Part shown: in pieces, positions 12,308 to 36,699 of the stretch
Numbering within the stretch: the stretch's first letter is position 1
Layout of the letters: every line of letters starts with the position of its first letter
Assembly (NCBI RefSeq): GCF_964275005.1
Contig: NC_092698.1
Coordinates: forward strand, 22,352,809-22,416,808
Length of the DNA: 64,000 nucleotides
Origin: Diadema setosum
Lineage: Eukaryota; Echinodermata; Echinoidea; Diadematoida; Diadematidae
Reading direction: 5' to 3'
Made by a program: the position numbers and the translations under genes
The notes under the pieces: generated by a model
What the model was told of the DNA's origin: nothing
The model's database searches: none
Seen by the model: the letters and a program-made list of their open reading frames with translations, nothing else

Positions 12308-13986
12308 CTAGAAATGTCGCTTTGGCGACTGGTATGCCTCCGCCATAATGCATGATTTTCTCAATAGGTCTAGATAGTACATGTGGACACTGTGTGATTA
12401 CATTTTCACAAAATTGGCAAAATATTGGAATGACAAGTTTGTCACAAATGTGTTGAATGTTCATCTTCCTTGACGTAGGTTTAATTGGATGAATAGGAGA
12501 GCATGTATCTAGGGATTTAAGGACTTTAACTTGACTTTGAACCATTCATACATTTAGGCATTGAGTAATTTTCAAGGTACAGGTGTGGAGAAAAAGTGCA
12601 ATTTCTGAATTGAATAGTAAATTGTTACCATTTTCATCTGGCCCTTGACCCTAAAATTCATGAGATAATTACTTTCAGGTAGAACATGCATAATATGCAC
12701 TAAGTTTCAAGGTAACTTGAGCCACTTCCGAGATATGGAGGAAAAAGTTAGTTCAGCACTTTCAATTGATCTTTGACCTTTTGACCTTTGAGGCAAAAAG
12801 AGGAAAAAAAAAATTTTTCAGAGAATTTCTATTAGGTTACACACGCATACACCAAGTGTAAAAAAATAACCCTGCTGGCATTGCATAAATATGAGGGTAA
12901 TAGTAAAATTTTGAAGTCTTGTACTTGACCTTTGACCCCTGACCTTTGACCCCATGAACCCTACATTCTCTAGATAATCACTTCCAGTCAGTACATGTAT
13001 ATACTATGTTCCATGAAGATACCTTGAACAATTTTCCAAGGTACAGAGAAAAAAAAAGAAGTTTTAATATTTCTACTTGACCTTTTGACCTTTGACCTTT
13101 GACCTCATGACCCAAACTTTCACCAAAGAATCTTAATTGGGTAATACATGTATACACTAAGTTCCAAGAAAATATCTTCAGGCATTCAATAGATATGGTG
13201 GAAATAGTGAAATTTTATGTATTTGACCCTGACCTTTTGACCTTTGACCTTTGACCTCATAACCCAACCTTTCACCAGAGAATCTTAATTGGGTAATACA
13301 TGTATACACTAAGTTTCAAGAAAATATCTTCAGGCATTCAATAGATATGGTAGAAATGATAATGATAATGAATAACATTTATATAGCGCTTAATACTGAT
13401 GTTTCTAAGCGCATTGATTCGGAAAAAAAAAAAAGAAGAAGTATGACATTAAAATAAAATACAGCATTATGTAAATATACAAATTATGATATAACATGCA
13501 ACAGCAAAACAACATAATTAAAGTTGAGTAAACAGATAAGTTTTCAACGATGACTTGAACTTATCAACGTTATCAATAGAAATAGTGAAATTTTATGTAT
13601 TTGACCCTGACCTTTTGACCTTTGACCTTTGACCTCATGACCCAAACTTTCACCAGAGAATCTTAATTGTGTAATACATGTATACACTAAGTTTCAAGAA
13701 AATATCTTAAGGCATTCAATAGATATGGTGGAAATAGTGAAATTTTATGTATTTGACCTTGACCTTTTGACCTTTGACCTTGAGCATGTGCACCCAAAAG
13801 TTGATAGGCACAACTTCACCCCCTAATACACATACATGCCAAGTTTAATTAGAATACCTCAACAGGTTTTGATAGTTACCTTGTCCACAAAATTCATTAC
13901 GGACGGACGGAAGGACGGACGGACGGACGGACGGACAACCCGAAAACATAATGCCTCCGGCACCACTTCGTGGCGGAGGCATAAAA
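12308..13986 (+). repeat. DR1-rich dispersed repeat, copy 2 (longest copy)
   Basis: The head is CTAGAAATGTCGCTTTGGCG followed by TATGCCTCCGCCATAATGCA. The tail is a GGACGGAC tandem followed by CCCGAAAACATAATGCCTCC and GGCGGAGGCATAAAAA. The body has repeated TTGACCTTTTGACCTTTGACC-like blocks and a roughly 135-bp internal repeat with GGTAATACATGTATACACTA. A different repeat is nested at about 13358-13566. Confidence 0.8.
13358..13566. repeat. nested insertion in the DR1-rich repeat
   Basis: The segment begins GATAATGATAATGAATAACA, continues with TTTATATAGCGCTTAATACT and interrupts the DR1-rich repeat. The host sequence resumes with the same AATAGA/AGAAATAG-like words seen just before it, which suggests an insertion with a short target duplication. 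Confidence 0.5.
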
Positions 13987-14621
13987 AGAAGCATAATACT
14001 AGCAAAAAGTAACACGTACCGGCATACATACATGTATAATAAGCTAATGTACTTATCCCGTTGCGGATCGACGGACTGATTTTGCTACAACACGCATATC
14101 CCATAGACACCTGAGCTGCCCGAGTATTCTCGGGACTCGTCCTCAACAGGTTAACAATGCTCAAATCATTGTTTCGATCAACATATTCAAACAACAGTAA
14201 ACTTTTAATACTCCATATTTTACACACACTGCCTAATTTATTTGACTTTTGTTGGGGGTATTCTTTCTGTACTCATGAATATTCGTACTTCTAAGTGAGT
14301 CCTATCAAATGCAAACGTGCACAGTGCAGTTCTCCTGGGTTAGGGTTAGGCCTTAGGGTTTGTTGCTGCATAAAGTATATGTACAAGTATGACATATTAT
14401 GACTTAACTATACACAGCCCAGTCGCTGTACATGGTACGTCGCGACAGGGCTGTACGCGCGCGACCACCAATCACTAGGAGAGCGACGTAATCGTATCAC
14501 GATAGCTTTGACTTTTGATACTTACGATCATTTTTGTCACCTCAAACTCATCGAGTATACTCTTCAATATTTACTCTACATCTGATGCTATATATATTCA
14601 AATGTACGTAATGAAACTTAC

Positions 14622-14915
14622 CGAAATTGATCATCATATCCAGCATGTCCACACCGTACACAATCTTTCACGCCAGGCCAAGCTTAGATACTAGTATCGG
14701 GTGGTCACGTGATGTGAATGCCCTTTCAAGCAGCGTACGCACGGTTACTACACTGATCTCAGTGGGTTACTAGTATACAGCTATAAACTGTACTGGGTTA
14801 TTGTGTAGCAGACGCCAAGGTTTGTTCGACACTTTCAACGCACACGCGCTCGCTCTGGAGCACATCCGGTCACGCATGCGCATAAGTCAAGGCGCCATTT
14901 TGAATCCTGCAACGA
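14622..14915 (-). promoter_or_regulatory. candidate promoter and noncoding first exon of the ABHD2-like gene
   Basis: Read on the minus strand, a CpG-rich patch carries CAAAATGGCGCC (14902-14891, YY1-like in the sense orientation) and TGCGCATGCG (14882-14873, NRF1-like). About 250 bases downstream comes a perfect splice donor, TTTCG|GTAAGT, at 14621. YY1 motifs in this orientation are typical just after the start sites of TATA-less housekeeping promoters. Joining this exon to the acceptor at 5892 leaves only short out-of-frame upstream ATGs, so it would be 5' UTR. The link to the ABHD2-like gene is inference. A plus-strand 73-codon ORF over the same bases looks like a by-product of GC content. 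Confidence 0.4.
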
Positions 14916-14949
14916 CGAAGCCCGACGGTCAGGAATTGCGCCAGAAAGT

Positions 14950-17900
14950 GTCATTTATTTGTTCCACGGACTTATCGCAAGTGGTCTCCATGGACCCAGT
15001 GTGGCGAACTATTCTTCTGTAATAGAAACATGCATTTAACGTGAGTAAAGTATTCTGTTTAAAGGAGAAAAGTATACATGTTCCTAAGTTTTGTAGTTGT
15101 GTTGAGGTTCCTCACTTCGAGGCTGCATGCCGTGCGCGTCAGACGCTGTTTTCGCATAGCGTAACAGTGTCTGGTCGGGCTAATTATGACTATGAGACTA
15201 GGCCTATGCTATGTCTGTCTATGACTAGGCCTATAGTATGTATGAGAGTGCTGGTGGAGTACGAAACTACATAAGCACCATTCTTTTTGCCTTCCGGAGT
15301 TCTGACATATAAAGATACCACAGTCAGTTAGAGAGTTGATGACAAAGTCTTTCAGATCTTGAATGGGCAAACGTTTTATAGTCCCGCATGCTTTTTAACT
15401 AGTAGGCCATAGCATAGGGCCTAAAGAGTTAGGACATTAGAATCTTTTAAAAAGGTGAAACACAAAACAGACACAATTTGTCACACATGGGACCATGAAC
15501 ACACACAGACACATTCATGATCATTGTATGACATCTTTGTGGTGAATGTTACAGTGTGCCCTACGACTCCGGGTTGCATCGACCTTGGAAATTTAAGACG
15601 AATAAAGTCCGTATGCGGTGAATACGATGGGTTTACTTCGGTATAGAGACTGAAACGAACAAACACGTTTTCATTCTTACCACGTTCTCAATGCACCGGT
15701 GATACAGACGACCTCCAGAATGGCTCACACACGGTCACCCCATCCAGCGGAATGTGATGATCATGCGTAGCTAGCCTTTACCACTGTCCATTAGCGAGCT
15801 AGCGGCAGGTGAGCAAGCGCATGAGAGCTGCGCCACTACTGCTGCACGCTCCGATGATCTTTGAAAGATACCTCCAATACATACACACATGAAGTTGTCA
15901 TGCACCGGCCGGTGAATTTCATTGATTTAGTACGAGGCGAATGGTAAACCGTGCGCTGTTACCATTGCCAATGCCGAACGCGGATGTCAGAGTGCTGGAA
16001 GGAAGTTACTAGTACAAGGAGGCCCAACTACTAGTGGTCGACAGGTTAGCAGAAGACGTCCAAGTTACGTAACTGCACTGTAAAAACATCGGTGTTAGAT
16101 TTAACACCATGGACGTTAAATCTAACACCGATCAATCTTCAATACTGAGTAGAGGACCATACCCACAGGTGTAGAAAATGTATTGTGACGGTGTTAAAAA
16201 GTGTTCACTTGGCACTGTTCATTTGACACTGTAGCTGGTGATATTTTTGACACTGCGCTAGAGTTTTAAATTCATTAATGACACCGCATGGTGTTGATTT
16301 GATATTGGTGGTGTTAATTTCAATGGTATAACACCCGTCCAGCTTCAATAGACCACACCAACTGGTGTTACTGTGGTGTAAATGTGTTTACACATTTTTT
16401 TTTTCAAAAATCAAGTACTTTATCTGAAAATTCTTCATCGTCTTATTGAAATTCAGAATTAACAAGAAATTCAGTAACTAAGAAACTATCAAAAAAAAAA
16501 AAAACCAACAACACAATTTTATATTTTGAAATGACACCCGGAGGTGTTAATCTAACACCATGAATGAACACCGGAAATTTAACACCAGCTCGGTGTTTCA
16601 TATTTAACACCGGACTTTTTGCAGTGTGCTGACACTTATCATTGATAGATAGTTTTACTCATTATAATTAGACGATACTATAAGTAGTACTTGGTGTTTA
16701 AAGTGTTGCATCAACTCACAACTGAAGTGTACCATGTCATGATGTCAGGCCTTCATAATGCTTGATAATAATGTAAACTCAACAAAGGTTTTGAAAGCCG
16801 CCTTATTATATGCCTTTATTTTTAAATACTAGTATCACACATGCATCTTTCCTCGACTTGTTACTTATATACCCAAGCATGATAAAGGTAATATCAAAAC
16901 CCCTATATTGCTGCTACAAAAATGAAAATAAGGTCTATGCAGTATATGTGAAATTCATTAGGCCTATACACACATTTGTTTTGTTTTTCTTGTGTAATTT
17001 TATAAATTACCAACAAAAAAGGTTTGAATTTTTTAGTTTTCACTTTACATTCCAATATCATTTTGTTGTTGTTGTTGTTGTTGTCGTCGTTGCTGTTGTT
17101 GTTGTTGCTGTTGTTTTTTTAGGATGGGAATGTAAACTTGCTTGGAAAATAATGTGACACAACCGGAGGCATATTGACATTTCTAGTTGATTTATCTATG
17201 TTCATAATGTTCATTGTAACTGTCATATGTGGAAACAAGTAGGCCTAAGCCTGACTGTGGTGTGAGATGTTCTTGTGTTCCAGTACAATTGTCAATAAAA
17301 GCAAATTTCTCTGTTCTATCATAGATCAATAAAGATGAATCACCTGAATCTGAATTTGAATCTTATTTGTTTTCTCGAAACATGACGACTTATCAATCCG
17401 CTCCGTAGGGCTCATGTGATTTATAGGCCCACATTACAGCTCTCATGTGTCGACCTTTGAGCAAAGTGGTGTATATGAAAAATATTTTTGTTCTGGTATT
17501 ATAGACCCAAGGGTGAATCAGTTCCTTAAAAGTGAAAAGTCACTCTTACATTCATCTGTCAAATTTTTATTAATGAGTTCACTATCGGTTAGGACTCCAG
17601 TTTTGATGGCTTACATAAGATGATATCTCTCTGGATGATATAGACACTGATAGTTAATGCTTCCCCAGAACTTGGCATTCTAAACTAAAAAAATAACAAT
17701 CTCCCCGGCATGCATGTTTGTTTTGTAATACAATGTGACACCATAGGTTTTAAAGAAAGCAAAAGAAGCGTCAACTTATTTTCTTGTAAGTTGTGTGAAA
17801 ATTTTCTTGTAAGCTAAGTGATATTCAATTTGATTAGATTCAAATTAAACTTTATTTCCAATAGCATGTTTTGTTAACGTTGAAATAAAGCAAAATGTAC

Positions 17901-20900
17901 AAAAGTGTATTACAACAATATTTAAACATATACACATAAAACTATATTTGTTCAAAATATTGGTTGTAGTCACCGATGCAAATTAGGAGTGACTGATAAT
18001 GATTAATGTAAATAACGTCACGACGTTCCCGTCGGAGGTTTTCTCTAGCGTGTGGAAAATCCAGAAGCAAAATACAATCATGACGTGTTTCATTGTTGAT
18101 AATTTTGAACCTATGACATACAACTTTTCAAACTGAAGAAATTACTTACTACTGGTGAAAAATATAACGACAGTTATTCAATAAAGTGAATTAAGTGAAC
18201 GTCTGAGATTTTTCTTATTTTTCTAATTTCAATGAGAAAGCGAGAAAGAGGAGGTGGCACCTTTACCTTTCCAACTTGTTTACATCACTTTATGCGCATG
18301 TTTATATCACTGTCATATCTCGTGAAAATAATATGTGAAACTTTGAATAAAGTTTCGATAAAAACATACTCTCCTCGTTTTGTATTTGATTTTGATCGCA
18401 TTTCAGTCATCCCTGTTAGTCTAATCAATTTAATCTGTTCATTACAGAAAGCTTATTGGAGTGGAATTCAGTCTCTCTCCCTCTGTTTGTCTGTCTCTTA
18501 ATTCTGTCTCTCTCATTATATCATTCTCTTCCAGCATTATCATTCTATATGCTTTGATGGAGTTGTACAAAAATATAAACTGACATAATTATTATAATCA
18601 ACAATTCATTCTTTTCTACCCTCTCTGTCTGTCTGTCTCTCTGTACCGTATGTCCCCCCCCCCGAAAAAAAGAAAGAAAAGAAAATTACAACCGGACCCT
18701 CCGCCAATTATAACTTTTAAAATAGTGAATCAATCCAAATACAATTTCAGGGTACATGAAACTATAACTCATTGCCCACATCTTACAGAAAACCCCATTC
18801 GATTTGCTTCAGTGGTCAGAGAGAAATGAGGAATTTTGTAGAGCATGTCAGGAATCTCTTCCCTCCAAGTTTGTACATAATTTCAATGGTATAAACATGC
18901 TTGCTGATGGCGTTGCATACAAAAGATGTGTAACATTACGTATCATCAAACAATGATTACAAGCGGGTTATTAATGTGTCCTGATCAAGAAAACGTGGCT
19001 TTCTTCGATATTTTGCAGACATAAGTCTTAACTCTCTCTCGCTCTCTTTCTCTCTGCGTCTCCTTTTCTCTTTCTGTATTATTTATCATTCATCTACCAA
19101 CGCCATTTTCATTCTTTTTCAAAGTAATTTTCAACTCTTTCTTTTCCTCCATTCATCTGAATCAAGTAACTGCGCATTCTGACAATATCTTGATTACAAT
19201 AATCTTGAATGGAAAGTCAGATTTCATGCTTTCTTTTCCAGGCAATTTGATGAAATACGCTGCGAAGAAAATTGATGTATATACACGTATACGAATTCAT
19301 ATTGTTATCCCACAACCTATCTACATCAAAATTTTAGAGCATATATCATATTTATTTATTTCTCGAGTGATCTACGATGTACAAGCTTTGCTTTCTGATA
19401 TAGGCACTCTTTTCCATTGCTTTAATTTACCCTTCGTTTCTATTGCAAAGTGTACATTATTTTTTCGACAAACTATTTGTATAGGTATATTACATTATAT
19501 CTCATGATCTCTAATTCATTTGAATTGCTCAATAACATAAACCGACATATGCATACTTTTATGGATTATTTCTCTTGATGATGGAAATGAATAGTATTGA
19601 ACTGAAATTGAATTGAATTTATCAGCACGCTATAAAAGAAAGGAAAATGATAACAGTAGTGTATAATGAATTTGCGCTGGAATCAACATAGTGAGAGCAT
19701 CTTATATTTATAAGAACAAACATTTTAATGAGTAACGCTTAGTACATTTCAGTGTAGACCCCAAACCAGTATTGCTCATATCTACAAATCGCCGATTCTT
19801 GCACTAATTCTTTCATTGTATAATTTTTATGTCATTCTAAGAAAGAAAGAAGGAAAAAAAAAAACAAAAAACGTCAGCACTGGAAGCATTATGTTCTATA
19901 GACTACCATAACAAACATTTTTTTTTTTCCTGAGTCCAGCTCATGCCTTGGACGGGAGAGTAAAGCAAAGGTCTGATGTTTGTAAATAATTTTACACAAT
20001 GGGCACACGTCTGGAAAAAAAAAAGTAATGAAAATATCTTTACAAAGATACAGGTAGAATGCAATGTCTTCTTTTTTTCATATCCAAGTAAACTAACTAT
20101 AGTGTTACCTCAGTCCTGAAGTCTGCGTGTTTTCTATTTCATTTGTTCTGTCTAGTTGGGTTTTTTTCCTTAAGTTCATGCTTCGCACTTTGCTCTGAAG
20201 TCGGTGAATAGAAGAATACGGTTCCAATCAAAATTTGCACGCGTTTTCTCAAGCTACGCCGAAACAGAAGAATTCGTCCAAACTAAAGGGAACGCATGAC
20301 TATAGCCTCCAAATGAGGTGTACTATGTAGAGGGATGTACCCTATAATCAACAGCAGCCAGGTAATTAGTTCTCACCGAGATTGCATGACTTCTTTTTAG
20401 AATAGAAAGATTTTCGATTTATTCAAATATCTTTGATTATTCAAGTATCTTTGATACGACAAAGTGATGGGGCAAGGGCCGATCCATTTCATTTGCTATA
20501 GTGTGTGAGCGGGCTCTCTTAGTCATGTTAGTCAACAACAATTTTTTTTTGACGCTTTTTATAGCCTTTATTCAGACCAATCAAATGAAACTGTTACATT
20601 GTAATGACACAATGACTGGATATGTTTCTATAATGGCGCCATCTACACTAGCAGTAGATAAAGGGTGGTGTGTGAAAACCAAGAAACCCCCAATGATCAA
20701 GACCGATACACAAACATACTACTGCTAAATCGCAGAATTTCTGCGCCTCTCCTTCAACACTTACATGTGTAATTTCATAGGCAAGTGCGAAAAAGATGTA
20801 TAAGTATAAAAACAACTGAATCAAAATCATGGTACAGAAAACGCAGCATTACACAAAATGGTCCATTCATCCGCATTTATACAATGAAGTCAAAATATTT

Positions 20901-21129
20901 TCAGATAGCTATACCTCTAGTTGTTGTGGTGGTGTTTTTTTTTTTTGCCAACAGTGAAACGAATTCTCTTATTTTCGTGCATAAAAGTTATATAGCACTC
21001 TTCTCAAAAAATAAACGAACAATTCTACTGTACATAAGAATGACTTATGGGGCAATTCTTCCAGTTTTCGTTCAAACGGACATAATATGCAAGGCCTACC
21101 ATGACTGTTTACATGCTAAATAAATTCCA
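14950..21129. other. intergenic region between the ABHD2-like promoter patch and gene A
   Basis: No coding exon can be supported. The region holds a MITE-like element (16075-16626), a (TTG)n tract at about 17062-17116 and AT-rich DNA with LINE-tail-like ends such as GAACTGAAATTGAATTGAAT near 19598. CpG is moderately frequent at about 15680-16060, but no exon follows clearly from it. Confidence 0.6.
16075..16626. mobile_element. MITE-like element built from GGTGTTA/TAACACC palindromes
   Basis: The termini are CACTGTAAAAA and TTTTTGCAGTG. Inside, GGTGTTA and TAACACC words alternate many times. There is no ORF of note. The CACTG...CAGTG ends resemble those of non-autonomous hAT-type elements, but no clear 8-bp target duplication was seen. 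Confidence 0.65.
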
Positions 21130-21135
21130 TTTATT
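21130..21135 (-). terminator. candidate polyadenylation signal of gene A
   Basis: AATAAA on the minus strand, about 180 bases after the TAA at 21318. No nearer perfect AATAAA was seen. Confidence 0.5.
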
Positions 21136-21317
21136 TCCACATTTCATAACAACCCTTTTAAATGACTTCAATCATACTATAAAAAGAGGACGTCCATTAA
21201 GATCACTCAGATCACCACGAAAATATATGGTGTTTTTTTTTTTCTTTATGTAAATACATTGTGTTGCACTTTGTTAGTCGACATACAGCATACGCCAATC
21301 CCAGGCGAGGCATCTTA

Positions 21318-33593
<12,276 letters not shown>

Positions 33594-34021
33594 TTTGCTT
33601 TTTGTATAAAAAGGTCTATGTAGACACCGTAACGGGCCCTAGTTTTTCTCACAGGACGCATAGGATGCAGTGAAGATTGTATCAATAACTTCACGCGAGC
33701 TTGTCAAGTGCTCGCTACACCTGTTACTTTTCTTGGCATCCTCGATAGCTTAACGTTCTAAAATGACAGTATGGTATCTATATCATCATCAAAACCACGC
33801 ATAAGTCGTCTTGGAGTGTTCAGGGTTCAATAGGGTGGATTCTTGATTTATGTGATAGTATTTATGCCTCAGGGATCAGCTACCGTAATCTTCTTCTGTG
33901 CGCAAACTTCCTTCGTTTTAAGACGCACCGGTGGAAGTTTGTAAATACTCGGGTCTGATAACAAGTTTCTCCAAAATGTCTTACTGCTTTCGTCACTCAT
34001 AAATTGCCGTCGCCATGCGCA

Positions 34022-34033
34022 CTCTTTATACCC
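34022..34033 (-). promoter_or_regulatory. candidate TATA box of gene A
   Basis: The minus strand reads GGGTATAAAGAG. A start about 30 bases downstream would give a 5' leader of about 400 bases before the ATG at 33593. Gene B has a GGTATAAAT in a comparable position, which supports both. Confidence 0.45.
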
Positions 34034-34429
34034 TCGTCAACAGTTAAGCAATGTTTACCTCCCAGTCCACGGGGTTGATTATTATTTGTCTTCAAGCAAC
34101 GAGGAGTGGAAAAAAAAAATGATGTAATGTGAAAAAAAAATCAACGAATACAATACTATGCCACCTCTTACACTCATTCATTTTCTACCGATGGCAATGA
34201 CATAAATAATGCCTTTATAGGACGATCTAACTTTTCATGTCCGATTTCTGAGAGTATCATAGGAGGGATATTCATTGGATATTCAGTTTGACAGGACCCT
34301 TTCGCACAGCGATGTTTTGAATACATATGCTAACCTGTCGACGTGAGACCACTTTGTCACTGTATCATCGTCATTATTATTATAATTATCATTATTATTA
34401 TTATTATTACTAGTCAATGTACCCGTGGA

Positions 34430-34835
34430 GTGCCAGAAATCCTCTATGGGGATTCACTCAGAAATGGTCAAGGTCACTGGGTCAACGGAGGTCCGGTCCG
34501 ATCTTGGCCAAACTCGCTGGAAGCATAAGTAGGCGTACACCTGGGAATCTCCATATAAGTAGGCCTACATAGTGCCCTCTATCGGGTGTCTGATTATATT
34601 TTTGGGGGAATCCCCATATTAGTAGGCCTACATAGCGCCCTCTATCGGGTGTTTGATTATTGCAGCTGACGAAGATTAATTATTTGACCTTTGACCCCAG
34701 TGACCTTGACCTTTTCAAAAATGAGCCCCTTAAGGGCAATTTCGCGGTCAACCTGCATCCACCCACTAAGTTTGATGGAGATCGGACCAAGGACCTGGGA
34801 GGAGTAGAGGAACAAACAGACAAACGTTGTTCAAA
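34430..34835 (+). repeat. dispersed-repeat-like segment with internal duplication
   Basis: Two copies, about 65 bases apart, of GGGAATC.CCATAT.AGTAGG followed by CCTACATAG.GCCCTCTATC. Downstream are TTGACCTTTGACCCCAGTGA and AAGTTTGATGGAGATCGGAC, then AACAAACAGACAAACG. The terminal words resemble ends of known marine-invertebrate repeats, but the family was not identified. Confidence 0.5.
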
Positions 34836-36235
34836 ATAATATGATTATTATCATTGTTATTATTATAACTACTACTACTACTACTACTACTACTATGATA
34901 CTATTATTATCATGATCATGATCATTATTTTTTCAATATAGTTACCACTAATCAATATAATAGTTATAATTTATTTGTATCACTTGGTTTTGCATTCCGT
35001 CATAATCTATGATATGAAAATTTATAATAATTTCTGAATTCGAAATACTTGAAACATGTAAAAGTTTTTTGATAATCGTACTTTGTTAAAAAAATACTGA
35101 CTTAGAGATCCAGCGATTTCATACTAAGAACATTAAAAGCCACAAGAAGCGGAATAGGGGGCGTGAGGATGTCGAGTGGGCGTCGACGCAGCTGTCAATG
35201 ATTGGTGGATTTGATGTCAATCAACACATTAACTTCCTGTGCCCACCATGTTTCAATGCACTTTTTTTTTCTAACTACTAAAACAAAAATCAAGTTTCCT
35301 ACATAACTACTTGTCACAAATGACTTTCAAGCAGTTCATCAGGGACATGTAGCGGAAACGAATGGGAGGGTGTGATTCTGTCAAACACACACACACATAC
35401 ACACAAACACAAACACACACACAAACATATGCACAGAAAAAAAAACACCCGAAAAGAAAAAAAAAACAAAACAAAAGATGATTGAAAATAATAGCGAAAC
35501 CCTTGCCATTCCAAGGTTTCCGCCGTGAGATTCTTCTCATGGAAAGAAATGATTTTAATAATGATGATAACGATGATGGTGATGATAATAATAATAATGA
35601 TGATAATAATAATGATACGAATATTAATAGTAACAATAATTATAATTATAATAGTAGATAGAACATAAATATGAAAAAAAAATGATTAAAAATATTTGGA
35701 CGTTTCAGTCATTTCGAAACCATTTTACATCAAACAAACTTTGATTACCTCTTATGCTCATTCGTATAACATAAAAGGTTTCTCATTGTCTCACAGAAAA
35801 AGCTGGAAACCTGAGGACCCATCTGAACCAAAACTGTATCATCCCTTTAACGTGGTAAACTTATCTTTGAGGTGACCGATAATACCGGCCAGGCAAACCT
35901 TCGTTTTTGATATCTTGTCTCCCGTTTTATGTTGCACCAAAAAAAGTTTTGCAAGCTTAAGAATCTTTCTCTCTCTTAACAAATAATTAAGAAAATGAAT
36001 AAAACATCGATATGTAACGTGACAGAGCGTGTAGTGGAATCCGGAACTGAAAGAGCTTTTGGATTCGAATTCTTCCTGTTGCGTTCATCTTTGTGAGAGT
36101 TTTTTTTTTTTTTTTTTGACCGGAACGTTCCCTTTAACCAAAGGTTTGAATGTGTACTTCATGGCCGGCGCCACGTTTTGAAAAAAAAAAAAGTGTGTGT
36201 GTGTGTGTGGGGGGGGGGGGCACTTTATATTTCTG

Positions 36236-36450
36236 GTGTCACTTCCGGGTTTCATCAGCTGACAAGCAACAACGACATCAAAAAAAAAATGCCTTCAGCC
36301 GCAACTTTTGATGCCACTTCCGGGTTTCATCAGCTACCAAGCAAAAGAAAGAAAGGTCTTCTGCGCAACTTTCTGATTCCATTGTGGGTTTCTACAGCCG
36401 ACAAGCAAAAAGCTCAACCACTTTCTATTTCTCTTCTGGTGCCACTTCCG
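36236..36450 (+). repeat. short direct repeats CCACTTCCGGGTTTCATCAG
   Basis: The CACTTCCGGGTTTCATCAGC word followed by an AAGCAA tail occurs at about 36240 and 36315, with degenerate copies at about 36380 and 36440. It is part of a complex repeat next to the palindromic element that follows. Confidence 0.55.
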
Positions 36451-36489
36451 GGGTGTTAAAAAATGGGGGAGGTAAAGTGGTTGCACCCT

Positions 36490-36699
36490 ATGGCCGGATT
36501 CACGAAGGTGGTAGTTTTGTATGGGGCGCCAAATGTCGCATGGCCTATTTCGTTACGATATCAGTTATTTATTTTCGTCGACGAAATGCCCGATTTCGTA
36601 ACGAAATAGGCCATGCGATAATTGGCGCTTTATACAAAACTACGGTCCAAAGTTTAAACCATGGACAAAGATTGTACCACCTTCGTGAATCTGGGGGCC
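36490..36699. mobile_element. palindromic MITE-like element
   Basis: The arms GGATTCACGAAGGTGG and CCACCTTCGTGAATCTGGGG, plus GGCCTATTTCGTTACG and CGTAACGAAATAGGCC, form a near-complete hairpin of about 210 bases. Confidence 0.75.

Larger units (their letters stand above)
5892..14621 (-). other. region upstream of the ABHD2-like coding exons, probably its first intron
   Basis: There is no coding exon I can support in these 8.7 kb. They contain the 5999-7690 array with RFX-like palindromes, T-rich and (CA)n tracts, one foldback element (10540-11105) and one DR1-rich element (12308-13986). If the exon ending at 14622 belongs to this gene, the whole stretch is one intron. Confidence 0.5.

Noticed and set aside
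14337-14350. GGGTTAGGGTTAGG, telomere-like motif
   Set aside because: Only about two units; too short to call an interstitial telomere tract.
14801-15022. 73-codon plus-strand ORF in the CpG-rich patch
   Set aside because: No recognised protein and no splice support. The patch is better explained as a promoter read from the minus strand.
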